From NCBI GenBank assembly GCA_934359255.1, contig CAKRLG010000009.1:1-64000 (forward strand): a stretch of DNA of 64,000 nt, given 5' to 3'. Under the pieces are notes generated by a model. The model worked only from the letters and a program-made list of their open reading frames with translations, searched no databases and was not told the DNA's origin. The stretch comes from an uncultured Ruminococcus sp. GTDB taxonomy: Bacteria > Bacillota > Clostridia > Lachnospirales > Lachnospiraceae. Numbering within the stretch: position 1 is the stretch's first letter; the number at the start of each line of letters is the position of its first letter. The position numbers and the translations under genes are program-made. Positions 1 to 9,343 of this stretch are shown here, piece by piece.

Positions 1-50
1 TATATCCTTCCCACTACCGGGTGGATTCGGGACTTTAACCCGTTAGAAAC

Positions 51-68
51 GTGCGCCGCTAGGCGCAC
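51..68. repeat. short perfect inverted repeat at left edge
   Basis: GTGCGCC and GGCGCAC flank a 4-base GCTA loop. The preceding 50 bases are non-coding as far as I can see and may be the end of a larger element cut by the window edge. I cannot identify it. Confidence 0.4.
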
Positions 69-72
69 AAGT

Positions 73-106
73 AAAAAACTGCCACACCCTACCCAGAGTG
101 TGACAG
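73..106 (-). terminator. Rho-independent terminator of the 3D-domain protein gene
   Basis: Read on the reverse strand, CTGTCACACTC and GGTGTGGCAG form a stem followed by TTTTTT. It starts 8 bases after the stop codon of the upstream reverse-strand gene. Confidence 0.8.
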
Positions 107-113
107 TCTCTTC

Positions 114-2000
114 TCACTTCATCAAATGTACATCCGCATAATTGCACCCCAGTGCCAGAGCCCGCTCATGATCATCCACATAGATATCAATATGATTCTG
201 CTTCACTCCACTGCCGCAATCCTGCGCCGTAAAAATGTGTCCATTAATAATAACTTTCGTCCCATAAGGGATCACCGAAGGATCCACTGCGATCGTTTCC
301 CCTTCCGCAACCCTCGCTCCGGAAGCTGTAATTCCGGTTGCCTTTCCACAACACTTAGCACACGCACAGTAATATGTCAGCTTAAAAAGCCCCAGATCCT
401 GTCCGTACATTGCTTCCGTTGCATTCACCTCACTGATATTCTTACTTCCTGCGATCACTTTCGTATCTTCAAAAAGTTCCAGGGCAAAACTCTCCTGTTC
501 CGGATCTACCTTTACTGTTACCACCTTGCCTCTCTTCTCAGAAGCCTGTACCATCTTGCCGTCACCCACATAAATACCGACTGCACTTGCTTCTTCTCCG
601 GATCCATAGCAGATTACATCGCCGGGTTTTGCCTGATCCACAGAAACCTTTCCCTGTTCCTGCATATTTCCGTCTTTATCCGTAACATGATATCCGTATG
701 CCTCATAAATCTGCTCAACAAACTCGCCGGTATCAATTCCTTCGCAAAGGCTGGTTCCTTCTTCCTTCCAGGCAGTTCCAAGGAATCCACTGGCATAATC
801 CACGATCGAATCACGGATTGCTCCGTCCGGAATTCCCGTTTTCACCGAAGTTAACGTATAATAACGTGCCGGATTTTCCTTCGGATCTACCTTGGCAACC
901 GCCAGCGTAAAACGATCCGCTCCGGTCTTATTCACTTTTTTCTTCACTTTCCTGCCCGTCTGCAGATATTCTTTTTTTACAAAACCACGAACTTCTCCGG
1001 ATTCCACATATACCCACTCTTCCGTCTCATCTGCAAGAATATAACAGAGATTTCCCTTTTTCATCGTGCCAACAATCTCACTGTCTGTGCTCTTGTCCGC
1101 CCTGATATTCAGTTCATCTCCTTTGCAGAGTGCATAATGCTTCTTTGCTGCAGTCTGCTGAATTGTTGCCCGGTAATATGCATATGCCTGATTTTCTGCC
1201 GGCGCAACCAGCTCTGTTGCATATACCGGAGTAAGCAGTGCCTCATTCTTATCTCCGATCCTGCGAAGCGCTTTTTTCTCCACAAATCCACGAACGGTTC
1301 CGGATTCCACGTAGTACCATCCGTCTTCCTTTCTTAAAATATAACAGATACCGCCTTCTTCCAGCCTTCCCACACTCCGGGAATCCTGTGACTTCTCTTC
1401 TTTGATTTCAAGAACTGTTTTCGCCTGTGCTGCTTTTCTGCTGGCAGATACTGTCCAGAAACGGTAATCCTCCACCGTCACCGGTACTTCCACAGACTGT
1501 GGAAATGCTGTAATAACCGGGATATTTTCTTCCACCGCAGTCTCCTGCGCTGCTTCCGGCGTGGTCTCCGGTGCCGGTGTTGTCTCCGGCGTGGGCTGTT
1601 CTGTGACTTCCTGTGGTTCTGTCACTTCCTGGCCTGGTGTGGGTGTTGGAGTATTCTCTCCTGCCGGCGTCGGTGTTGCAGTCGGTTCCGGTGTCTGTGT
1701 CGGTGCTGGCGTCGGCGTTTCACTTGGTGTTGGTTCCGGGGTTGCAACCGGTGTAATCTGTGGCGAACCATCTGCCTGCAGAATCACAAACCCGTTATTC
1801 AGTACATAGGTATATCCATCTGCTAAATGGTATCCTGTTCTTGCCTCAAACTGTTCCGGGGTTTCCTGTACCTCTGCTGCTGTTTCCGCTGTCTGTACGC
1901 TGATTTCTTCTTCAGCAGCCTTAACTGGCGCTGCCACAGACAAAGTCATTATACATGTCATAGACAGTGCCAGCATCCGTTTCCATTCTTTTCTTATCAC
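114..2000 (-). CDS. secreted SH3 / degenerate NlpC-P60 / 3D-domain cell wall protein
   Basis: A 628-residue exported protein. Residues 1-28 form a signal peptide ending in a VKA-A site. Residues about 80-155 are a Pro/Thr/Glu-rich linker. Two bacterial SH3 domains lie near 185-245 and 285-347. An NlpC/P60-like region spans about 395-500, and a C-terminal 3D domain (about 540-628) carries Asp573, Asp594 and Asp605 in its expected motifs. The NlpC/P60 region keeps the fold motifs, but the catalytic Cys position reads GIDTGEFV (Thr424) and the His position reads AVGIYVGD (Ala473). It therefore probably has no peptidase activity and may only bind wall. The 3D domain is related to the MltA/RlpA-type lytic fold. 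The start is GTG, preceded by AGGAGG 12 bases upstream. A role in peptidoglycan remodelling, possibly linked to sporulation or germination, is inference. Confidence 0.85.
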   Translation of the reverse strand: MIRKEWKRMLALSMTCIMTLSVAAPVKAAEEEISVQTAETAAEVQETPEQFEARTGYHLADGYTYVLNNGFVILQADGSPQITPVATPEPTPSETPTPAPTQTPEPTATPTPAGENTPTPTPGQEVTEPQEVTEQPTPETTPAPETTPEAAQETAVEENIPVITAFPQSVEVPVTVEDYRFWTVSASRKAAQAKTVLEIKEEKSQDSRSVGRLEEGGICYILRKEDGWYYVESGTVRGFVEKKALRRIGDKNEALLTPVYATELVAPAENQAYAYYRATIQQTAAKKHYALCKGDELNIRADKSTDSEIVGTMKKGNLCYILADETEEWVYVESGEVRGFVKKEYLQTGRKVKKKVNKTGADRFTLAVAKVDPKENPARYYTLTSVKTGIPDGAIRDSIVDYASGFLGTAWKEEGTSLCEGIDTGEFVEQIYEAYGYHVTDKDGNMQEQGKVSVDQAKPGDVICYGSGEEASAVGIYVGDGKMVQASEKRGKVVTVKVDPEQESFALELFEDTKVIAGSKNISEVNATEAMYGQDLGLFKLTYYCACAKCCGKATGITASGARVAEGETIAVDPSVIPYGTKVIINGHIFTAQDCGSGVKQNHIDIYVDDHERALALGCNYADVHLMK

Positions 2001-2119
2001 TCTCTGGTATTTCCTCCTGTTACTTCACGTTACGTATACTTCCCTGATTACTTATTATAATCCATTTCATTTCCCATGTCAAAAATGTAATTCTTCAGTT
2101 ACCGACATTTTTTCTGTTC

Positions 2120-2171
2120 CTGTTCACTCCGTTCCCGGTAACACGCTTCGCGGGATCTTATCAGTGAACAG
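2120..2171. repeat. intergenic palindrome with CGTTCCCGGTAACACG core
   Basis: CTGTTCACT and AGTGAACAG are perfect 9-base arms around an inner core containing GTTCCCGGTAACACG and CGGGA. It lies 3' of the SleC-like gene but has no T-run on either side, so it is not a clear terminator. Related cores recur at 18256-18311 and 41139-41194. Confidence 0.6.
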
Positions 2172-2182
2172 TAATAATTCTT

Positions 2183-3442
2183 TCAATATAGCTCTGCGAT
2201 TCTCGTAATTCCCACATAGATTTCCTGGATCTTATACCAGGTCAGATAATCAACGACTCCTGTCTGCCCAAGGCCAAAAACGGACTGAAACTGCCGTACT
2301 GCTTCTTTCGTTCGCTCGCCGTATATGCCATCCACCGGTCCCCTGGGAACTTCTGTATAAACTTCCCCGATAGTATTTAACTGTTCCTGAATCTGCCTGA
2401 CTTTCATACCACTTGCTCCGATATCCAGATCGTAGCCCGGCCAGGATGCCGGGATTCCCGAAATTTCTTCTGCGGAATTGATATACATACTTTCCCCATA
2501 ATAGTTTCTGATAATCTCGATTGCTGTGTAATTTTGATCACCCAGATATTTACTTCCCCACTGACTCATCCACTGCGGGCAGGTCACCCGCCGTCCGTCA
2601 CAGTACTGGGTCAGAATCGGCTGACGGACATTCGGACGTGACAAATAGTTTTCGAAGAGTTCATCCACTATGTTGGATATGCTGTCAAAAATATTGCGAC
2701 CGTAAATCCATTTGTGATCGAAGGCAGTGGAGGATGTGATGGTAAAGTCATACTTTTTGTTTCTGTACCACTCAGTATAAACCCGGTTCAGAGTAAAGGA
2801 CATAATTGCCAGAACATTCGCCTTGATCGTCTCAGGTGGCCAGGTTGCGTATATCTCGCTGCATGCCACGTTTTTTATATAATCACGATATCTCACATAA
2901 TAATTATCAGCAGTGGAATCTGCTGGTGATCCATCGTGTACTACTACATATTCCGGTATCACTACACGACTTAACACAATTTCTCCGGATTCGTTGACTG
3001 GTTTAATTTCTTCTTCCGGTATTTTTTCCGGATAATTACCAAACAAAGTATGATCCGGGATCACTACATCTTCATAGTTACCATCACTGATCGGCCGGAG
3101 TTCTATTTTCTGTCTGCTGATCTCCCCGGACAGAATCTCACTTCCGGATATTTCTATGGGTTCATAGCCTTCTGCTTCCACATTCAGATTATATTCCGAA
3201 TAAGGTTGTTCTTCCGATGGCTGCAGGCTGTACTCCACCGGTGGTGCCGCCAGTTCGATGGTTTCGGTCTGGCCGCTGCTGTTGGTTTGCAATTGTTCCA
3301 GCGGCTGCCCGGGGGCTCCGGTGTAGCTGATACTGATTTTTGCTCCCTGGACAGGCCGATTCTGGATCTGAGAGACAAGCTGGATCTGCAGCTTGCCGCG
3401 GTCGGTATAGGATTGCATAGATTTTATAAGCGTGGTTGACAT
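2183..3442 (-). CDS. SleC-like spore cortex-lytic / peptidoglycan-binding protein
   Basis: A 419-residue protein with no obvious signal peptide. Residues about 20-110 look like a carboxypeptidase-regulatory or CNA-B-like beta sandwich (RPVQGAKISISYTG). Residues about 180-335 match the SpoIID/LytB-like core of clostridial SleC (DYIKNVACSEIYATWP, IYTEWYR-like and CPQWMSQWG motifs). Residues about 345-405 are a PG_binding_1 domain (GASGMKVRQIQEQLN). Length and domain order fit SleC, which hydrolyses spore cortex during germination in Clostridia. Lachnospiraceae often carry several paralogues, so I do not assign the symbol. No csp protease gene is adjacent. ATG start with GAGG about 10 bases upstream. 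Confidence 0.75.
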   Translation of the reverse strand: MSTTLIKSMQSYTDRGKLQIQLVSQIQNRPVQGAKISISYTGAPGQPLEQLQTNSSGQTETIELAAPPVEYSLQPSEEQPYSEYNLNVEAEGYEPIEISGSEILSGEISRQKIELRPISDGNYEDVVIPDHTLFGNYPEKIPEEEIKPVNESGEIVLSRVVIPEYVVVHDGSPADSTADNYYVRYRDYIKNVACSEIYATWPPETIKANVLAIMSFTLNRVYTEWYRNKKYDFTITSSTAFDHKWIYGRNIFDSISNIVDELFENYLSRPNVRQPILTQYCDGRRVTCPQWMSQWGSKYLGDQNYTAIEIIRNYYGESMYINSAEEISGIPASWPGYDLDIGASGMKVRQIQEQLNTIGEVYTEVPRGPVDGIYGERTKEAVRQFQSVFGLGQTGVVDYLTWYKIQEIYVGITRIAELY

Positions 3443-3605
3443 TTTGTTGTAACCTCATAATTTTAGGCTCAGGATAGTATATGCACAGGAGTAGTACCAG
3501 GCACTAAAAAATGATTTTTCTCTTGACCTTTCCTCTGTTTTGCGTTATAGTTCCCTCTACGTTTTACTTTTCAACCAATAAAAAACAGAAAGGATGATAC
3601 ATCAT

Positions 3606-4667
3606 ATGACCTTTTATCAGGAACTGCAGTTAAGCTCTGCTGGATCCAAACAATTGATCCGTAAGACAACCAACCCCAAAGAAAAATGGCGCCATATTCT
3701 GGTTTACAATTTTAAAGTCTATCTGGTCATGGCTTTTTGTGTGGCTGTGGTCTCTCTGTTCAGCAGATTTCTCGGAAACGAAAACAGCGTTGTAGGTGTT
3801 ACCGTACTTCTGGCGGTTTTAGTTCTCCGACAGGCTGATTTCGGAATCCGCACCACCCATGGACTTGGCGTTATTGCCCTCCTCTTTGCGATTCTCATGA
3901 CCGGCCCGCGTCTGGCAAATATGCTTCCTCCCCTGGCTGCATTTCCGGTACACCTGACCTGCATCCTTCTGCTGATGATTCTCGGATGTCATAATGTTAT
4001 TATGTATAACCATTCCACTTTTGTTCTTGGTTATCTCCTTCTGACCGGATATGATGTGCAGGGATATGCCTTCCTGCTTCGTGTCATCGGTCTTTTTGCG
4101 GGAATGCTCCTGTGTATGGGAATCTTCTATAAAAACCAGAAACATCGTCCCTATCGCAGAACATTCTCAGATCTTTTCCGGGAATTTGACCTGCATTCTG
4201 CAAGAAGCCGCTGGTACCTGAAACTGACCTTTATCGTATCCAGTGCCATGCTTTTTATGAACCTGGCCGGCCTTCCCCGTGCCATGTGGGCAGGAATCGC
4301 CTGCATGTCCGTATGTCTTCCTTTTACAAAAGACTGTGAACATCGCGCTATTCCAAGGGGATTATATAACATCATCGGATGCACTGTTTTTCTGGTTCTC
4401 TATCTCCTCCTCCCGAAAAACATGTATCCCTACATCGGGATGATCGGCGGAATCGGCGTTGGCTACTCTGCAAGCTATCCATGGCAGACCGTTTTCAACA
4501 CCTTTGGTGCTCTCTCCATTGCCACCACCCTCTTCGGTCTCCCCTACGCCCTGGCCCTCCGTATCGGAACCAACATCTTCGGTGCTGCCTACACAGTCCT
4601 CTGCAACAAACTCTGGGACAACTTTCACGCCAGAACCACAACCACAGTTTCCGCCACCCCAAAATAA
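3606..4667 (+). CDS. FUSC family / aromatic acid exporter-like membrane protein
   Basis: About 353 residues with two hydrophobic blocks. Residues about 30-175 and 205-345 each hold several transmembrane segments, separated by a basic cytoplasmic stretch (KNQKHRPYRRTF). This layout fits the FUSC/ArAE family, often annotated as fusaric acid resistance-like, but it is shorter than the full exporters and the substrate is unknown. An in-frame ATG at 3594 sits directly on the AGAAAGG ribosome binding site, so I prefer ATG at 3606. It stands alone and converges on the alpha-mannosidase gene, with a large palindrome between them. Confidence 0.7.
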   Translation: MTFYQELQLSSAGSKQLIRKTTNPKEKWRHILVYNFKVYLVMAFCVAVVSLFSRFLGNENSVVGVTVLLAVLVLRQADFGIRTTHGLGVIALLFAILMTGPRLANMLPPLAAFPVHLTCILLLMILGCHNVIMYNHSTFVLGYLLLTGYDVQGYAFLLRVIGLFAGMLLCMGIFYKNQKHRPYRRTFSDLFREFDLHSARSRWYLKLTFIVSSAMLFMNLAGLPRAMWAGIACMSVCLPFTKDCEHRAIPRGLYNIIGCTVFLVLYLLLPKNMYPYIGMIGGIGVGYSASYPWQTVFNTFGALSIATTLFGLPYALALRIGTNIFGAAYTVLCNKLWDNFHARTTTTVSATPK

Positions 4668-4739
4668 TATTTTACATCTTAACATTTCAAAAACTCTCAT
4701 TTCCGGGTGCCTAAAACTGCTCACTCTGCCAACGCTCAG

Positions 4740-4925
4740 AACCCGCAGGACGCACATAAAAAAACAGACACCCTTCTGCTGGTGCCCTTAGCACAGATGA
4801 GATCCGGCACCTACGTAGACTTTCGCGATGGTCAGCTGACCATCGTGAACTTAGTCGTAGTTGGTGACTAGCTTAGCTGTGCGTTACCAGCGGGTGTCTG
4901 TTTTTCTATGTGCGTCCTGCGGGTT
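4740..4925. repeat. nested palindromic element, copy 1
   Basis: A 186-bp structure with outer arms AACCCGCAGGACGCACAT / ATGTGCGTCCTGCGGGTT, then ACAGACACCC / GGGTGTCTGT, then CTGGT / ACCAG, and an inner core around GATGGTCAGCTGACCATC. It lies between two convergent genes, where it may act as a two-way terminator. Almost the same core recurs at 9610-9795 and a diverged one at 22594-22776. The left flank CCAACGC(T/A)CAG and right flank CGTCCGCCTTG are also shared between copies 1 and 2, so the element may extend a little further. It encodes no credible protein. Confidence 0.85.
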
Positions 4926-4952
4926 CGTCCGCCTTGAACTTTCTAACCAATC

Positions 4953-7900
4953 TTACTTCTTAATCCGAACCGTCTTAATCTCAAACGCCCGGAAGTTCAA
5001 CGGAATCTCTCCGTTTTCCACCGAAATCTCTTCCTTACAGTTCTCCAGCATATCGCAAAGATAAACCTTCTCTCCCTGTAACAGATCCGATAAAGTAACG
5101 GTTGCCAAAACCGCAGCCTTCTTGGATTCATACAGACGAAGAATAATATCTCCACTTCCGTCTTCTGCAGGTTTCATGGTATCCAGAATAACATTCGCTT
5201 TATCAATGGTGAGTGCACTGAACGTCGGTACTGCACCGCCGGCAACTACCGGTTTTACATTCAGTTCGTATCCCTGTCTTACCACATCACTCTCTGCAAA
5301 GCTTCCCTCCCATGCGGTAAATGCATAGGTGAAGTGATGAACTCTGTTATCTGCACACATTTCCGGGCAGGTACCTGCACGAAGCAGTGTCAGTTCCAGA
5401 GCATTTCCGTTCATACTGATTCCGTATTTACAGTCATTCAACACTGCAGCACCGTGTGCGCCGTCAGCAAGTGCACTGTAACGGTGATTGCATACTTCAA
5501 AACGATCTTTATCATAGGCTTTGGAACGATGTGTCGGATGTTCTACGAATCCGAACTGCATCTCATTAATGCCATTTTCCGCATAAACATTTACCGGGAA
5601 TCCTGTCTTTAACAGACGATGCATTTCTTTCCAGTCAACCTCTGTCTCAAACTCGATTCTTCGGCTGTCTGCTGCCAGACGGATATACTGTGTGAAGGTG
5701 GAATTGCTGATCTCTCCCGTTACTTTCAGCACCCCTTCCAGGCCATCTGTTTCCATGGAAACCACAACATTTTTTGCTGCCTCAATTTCCTGATCGATAT
5801 AATTGGAATCAATATCCCATGCATCAAACAAACGTGGTACATCTTTGTACAGATGGAAGCGGTTCATGGCATCTGCTGCGAATTCTCTTCCGGACTCTTT
5901 CAGTACAAAAGAAATCACCTCGCCTTTTTCGTTTACGACTGCCTTTACCTGGCTGTTTTCCATGGTAAATCCGCCATCACATGTTTCTACTGCAACTGCC
6001 TTTTCTTCCACCTGACCTTCTGCCGGAATCAGAGAAACTGCTCCACAGGACGGTACTTCTACGGAAGCTTTCACAGTATCACCGATCTTCTGTACCTGTA
6101 CAGCGGTTCCATCCACTGTTTTTGCTCCGTTTGCAAATACAGCCGGCAGCTCTACCAGCATCTTTCTCGGAAAACTCAAAGAGTTAAATACGGTTACCGC
6201 CTGATCTTCTTTCTGATCGGTCAATGCACACAGTGCATCTTTCTGCAGTTCTTCTGTACCATCCAGAATCTCATGGAACGCTTTTTCTGCATCCACATAA
6301 ACCTTTGCGATACTGGAACCCGGAAGAATATCATGGAACTGATGTAACAGAAGTTCTTTCCATAAAGCATCTGCTTTGGCAAGATTGTAATCCATGCCTT
6401 TGTTCATTGCCAGGACACTCCATATCTCCATCTCACGCAGTGCCAGTTCGCATCTCCTGTTGTTCTGTTTTACCATCGCCTGAGAAGTATACGTTCCTCT
6501 GTGGGCGCTGAAATACAATTCTCCAACATAGGTATTGGCCGGGCCGCCCTGCGCTTCCATATCGTGGAAGAATTCCAGCGGACCTGCCATTTTTACTTTT
6601 ACGCCGCCTTCCAGGTCTTCCTGACGTTTTGCAGATTCGATAAAATCTCTTGCCGGGCCGCCGCCACCATCTCCATATCCAAACGGAAGCAGGAAAGCAT
6701 CCAGATCCTGCACCTGCACACGATTCTGCCAGATTTTATTTACTTCACTCGGATGTGTCCGGTAGGTATAGCTTGTCGGTAAGAAGGAATCAATCTCGCT
6801 GCCATCCATACCCTGCCAGGTGAAGTAATGATACGGGAACTGTTCTCCTTCATTATAAGACCAGAAAATCTTCTGTGTTACCAAATAATTTACACCACAG
6901 CCTTTCAGAATCTGCGGAAGTGCTGCCGTATATCCAAAGGTATCCGGAAGCCATAATACTTCACTGTCCACTCCCAGCTCTTCTTTATAGTAGCGTTTTC
7001 CGTGAACCAGCTGACGGATCAGCGCCTCACCACTGGCCATATTGGTATCCGGCTCCACCCACATGGCTCCATCAGCGATCCACTGGCCACCTTTGATCGC
7101 TTCTTTGATCCGTTCAAACAACTCCGGATAATACTTCCGGCACATCTCATATGCTGCAGGCTGACTCTGTACATATTTATATTCCGGATACTGTTCGATC
7201 AGACGCAGCTGTGCCGCAAAGGTACGTTCTGTTTTCCGGTGTGTCTCTTCCATCGGCCATAACCATGCCAGGTCCAGATGGGCATTACCAACCGCATAGA
7301 ATACCGGCATCGTAGAACCGTTCTTTGCTTCCATCAGTGGTCTTATTGCTTCTCTCGCTTCTTTATAAGATGCGATCCGTGCTTCCCGCGGCTGTTCAAA
7401 GTCCACGATCAGTGTAAATTTCTCTAATGCTTTTGCAATTTTCGCAGCACGCAGTGTTGTGGAATCCATAGTTTCCAGAAGACGTCCCAATGTATCCACA
7501 TCCATAAACAGCTGATATGCATCTTCGTTCCACACCCCAAAAGTGGAAGTACCCAGAACACATCTTGCTCCTTCTTTTTTCGGATCTGCATATGCCCCCG
7601 GCAACACCGGTCCCGTCGCGCAGCCCCCCGTTGGTGCCTCCGGATAAAAATGACCTGCATATGTTTCCATCAGGATTTCATAAGTGTCTCCCTCTTTTCC
7701 GCTGACTGCCAGACAGTTATCTTCAATAAACTGATGTGGTTCATCCACCCATGCCGCACGGTAATTTCCGAATGCCTTTCCGTTGACAAATACGGTGGAT
7801 TCTCCTCCGGCATCCAGATTCATCACGATTCTCTTTCCTTCTGCTGCTTTAGGAAGGATCACAGTGCCTTTAAACCAACAGTATTCCCAGGTTTTCCCCC

Positions 7901-8078
7901 ATATAAAACCTGGTTCTGCCGACGTAAAGTGCCCCTGTAATGCTTCTTCCGGAGATAGATGATCCATAGTGCGAAAAGCTTCCCATCGAATTTCCCCCAA
8001 CGGTTCATAAAAATCATCTCTCAATGTACGAACCCAGTGCTTTACTCTGTCCTGCCATTCTGAATGCATTAACTTCAT
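4953..8078 (-). CDS. alpha-mannosidase, glycoside hydrolase family 38
   Basis: About 1041 residues, without a signal peptide and probably cytoplasmic. An N-terminal beta-sandwich like those of bacterial GH38 enzymes is followed by the catalytic domain: NAHLDLAWLWPMEE near residue 267 (zinc ligands) and WLPDTFGYTAALPQ near 370, whose Asp is the expected nucleophile. GH38 helical and beta domains follow to the C terminus. The family cleaves alpha-linked mannose from oligosaccharides or N-glycan fragments. I chose ATG at 8078 because AAAGGAGA lies 6 bases upstream; the longer frame would add 13 basic residues without a binding site. A strong TTGACA/TATGAT promoter with an inverted repeat precedes it. 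The GntR-type gene directly upstream is the likely regulator. Confidence 0.92.
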   Translation of the reverse strand: MKLMHSEWQDRVKHWVRTLRDDFYEPLGEIRWEAFRTMDHLSPEEALQGHFTSAEPGFIWGKTWEYCWFKGTVILPKAAEGKRIVMNLDAGGESTVFVNGKAFGNYRAAWVDEPHQFIEDNCLAVSGKEGDTYEILMETYAGHFYPEAPTGGCATGPVLPGAYADPKKEGARCVLGTSTFGVWNEDAYQLFMDVDTLGRLLETMDSTTLRAAKIAKALEKFTLIVDFEQPREARIASYKEAREAIRPLMEAKNGSTMPVFYAVGNAHLDLAWLWPMEETHRKTERTFAAQLRLIEQYPEYKYVQSQPAAYEMCRKYYPELFERIKEAIKGGQWIADGAMWVEPDTNMASGEALIRQLVHGKRYYKEELGVDSEVLWLPDTFGYTAALPQILKGCGVNYLVTQKIFWSYNEGEQFPYHYFTWQGMDGSEIDSFLPTSYTYRTHPSEVNKIWQNRVQVQDLDAFLLPFGYGDGGGGPARDFIESAKRQEDLEGGVKVKMAGPLEFFHDMEAQGGPANTYVGELYFSAHRGTYTSQAMVKQNNRRCELALREMEIWSVLAMNKGMDYNLAKADALWKELLLHQFHDILPGSSIAKVYVDAEKAFHEILDGTEELQKDALCALTDQKEDQAVTVFNSLSFPRKMLVELPAVFANGAKTVDGTAVQVQKIGDTVKASVEVPSCGAVSLIPAEGQVEEKAVAVETCDGGFTMENSQVKAVVNEKGEVISFVLKESGREFAADAMNRFHLYKDVPRLFDAWDIDSNYIDQEIEAAKNVVVSMETDGLEGVLKVTGEISNSTFTQYIRLAADSRRIEFETEVDWKEMHRLLKTGFPVNVYAENGINEMQFGFVEHPTHRSKAYDKDRFEVCNHRYSALADGAHGAAVLNDCKYGISMNGNALELTLLRAGTCPEMCADNRVHHFTYAFTAWEGSFAESDVVRQGYELNVKPVVAGGAVPTFSALTIDKANVILDTMKPAEDGSGDIILRLYESKKAAVLATVTLSDLLQGEKVYLCDMLENCKEEISVENGEIPLNFRAFEIKTVRIKK

Positions 8079-8131
8079 ACAGTTTCTCCTTTTCTTATAT
8101 TTTATTTTTGCATACACCCTTGTACATCCAC

Positions 8132-8184
8132 ATCATACTATTGATATATTAATATGTCAATTCTTTTTTTTAACTGTTATATCA
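8132..8184 (-). promoter_or_regulatory. alpha-mannosidase promoter with candidate operators
   Basis: On the reverse strand, -35 TTGACA (8160-8155), a 17-bp spacer and -10 TATGAT (8137-8132). The near-palindrome TTGACATATTAATATATCAA (8160-8141) covers the -35 box. TGATATAACA (8184-8175), just upstream, differs by one base from the TGATATATCA palindrome in front of the neighbouring regulator gene. Confidence 0.65.
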
Positions 8185-8202
8185 AAATATTACCTGTTTC
8201 TT

Positions 8203-9324
8203 TTACATCTGTGAATCTTTCCTGATAATACTATACGGAACATACTTCCGCAAGTCCACTTCATTTCCATTGATAAGGCGGCACAGATTTTTCACCGCCA
8301 TTGCCCCCATAAGGTACTGCCCCTGCATAACGTGCGTGCAATACGTATGAAACTCATATCCCTCTTCCACACCATCAAAAAAGACAATCTCTTTTTTGAG
8401 ATTCTTTTTTTGTAATACTTTGTACACCAATACACCGGTCTGCAGATCAACCGTAAAAAAGGCGGTCACCTGTGGATGATTTTCCACATAGTTTTCAAGC
8501 GCTTCCATTACCTTTTTTTCTTTTTCCCTGGTTTCTTCGATATTTTCAACCAGACTGTCCAGATCGATCATCCACAGGTCTTCATTTGTCAGGATCTTGT
8601 GCTCGAGCATGGTATCCCTGTAACCATTAAACCTTTCCTCCACAGAAGATGTCTCCAGTGGAGCCTGGGATACAAAGCAAATGTTTTTATGTCCTTCTTC
8701 CAGCAAAATCGTAACCAGATCCTGTGCTGCCCTGTAATTATCTGTGCCGATGCAGGGAATCGGAAGTCCTTTCAGCGCCCTGTCAACAAGTATTACCGGA
8801 AATTTATCCAATGCAAGCTTCACAATACTTGTACTGTAATTTTCCCCCTGCACGCACATCAGAATAATCCCGTCAACACCAAGTTCTATCAGCTCGTCAA
8901 TCGCCCTGCTCTCTGCCTCCACGTTTCCGTAGGTACACTTCAGAATCATATGATAATTTTTCGACCAACACTCATGCTCAATCCCAGCTATCAGCTCACA
9001 CCCGAAAAAACCACTGAAAGAATCCAGAATAACACCAATCATTTTCCCTTTTCTTACCGTCTCTACGTTCTGCGGCACCGCCGGAAGATTCTCCCTGTCC
9101 TGCTCATTTTCTTCCAGCACAAAGGAACCCTTTCCCGGCATCCTAACAATAATATTCCGGTCAGCCAGCATTTCCAGAGCCTTTTTACTGGTGATTCTGC
9201 TCACATTATACTGTTCCATCAATTCCTTTTCAGAAGGAAGCTTCGAACCGGACGGATATATCCCTTTTTCAATAGCCACCAGCAAATCATCATAGATTTT
9301 CTTATACAATAACTCTTTCTCCAC
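8203..9324 (-). CDS. GntR-family transcriptional regulator with LacI-like sensor domain
   Basis: A 373-residue regulator. Residues 1-70 are a GntR winged helix (SGSKLPSEKELMEQYNVSR, then GKGSFV at the wing). Residues about 90-370 form a LacI/periplasmic-binding-protein-like sugar sensor (MIGVILDSFSGFFG, ELGVDGIILM, FPVILVDRAL, IGTDNYRAA). This arrangement is that of AraR-type regulators. The start is GTG with AAAGGA 7 bases upstream. It sits just upstream of the GH38 gene on the same strand, separated from it by that gene's own promoter. Control of mannoside use is inferred from position and shared palindromes; the effector is unknown. Confidence 0.85.
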   Translation of the reverse strand: MEKELLYKKIYDDLLVAIEKGIYPSGSKLPSEKELMEQYNVSRITSKKALEMLADRNIIVRMPGKGSFVLEENEQDRENLPAVPQNVETVRKGKMIGVILDSFSGFFGCELIAGIEHECWSKNYHMILKCTYGNVEAESRAIDELIELGVDGIILMCVQGENYSTSIVKLALDKFPVILVDRALKGLPIPCIGTDNYRAAQDLVTILLEEGHKNICFVSQAPLETSSVEERFNGYRDTMLEHKILTNEDLWMIDLDSLVENIEETREKEKKVMEALENYVENHPQVTAFFTVDLQTGVLVYKVLQKKNLKKEIVFFDGVEEGYEFHTYCTHVMQGQYLMGAMAVKNLCRLINGNEVDLRKYVPYSIIRKDSQM

Positions 9325-9343
9325 GCTTATATCCTTTCATCTT

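Noticed and set aside
1..70. A tRNA at the left edge
   Set aside because: GGATTCGGGACTTTAACCC looks a little like a T-arm region, but no acceptor stem, anticodon loop or CCA-type end can be formed.
1561..1809. A Gly/Val-rich forward-strand frame
   Set aside because: It is the antisense of the Pro/Thr linker of the wall protein, where the repetitive codons keep other frames open.
4740..4925. The nested palindromes as CRISPR or retron elements
   Set aside because: There are no regular spacers, no cas genes, and no reverse transcriptase near any copy; the copies are 5-13 kb apart.
5619..6347. Forward-strand frames within the alpha-mannosidase region
   Set aside because: They are antisense to the GH38 gene and show no family motif.
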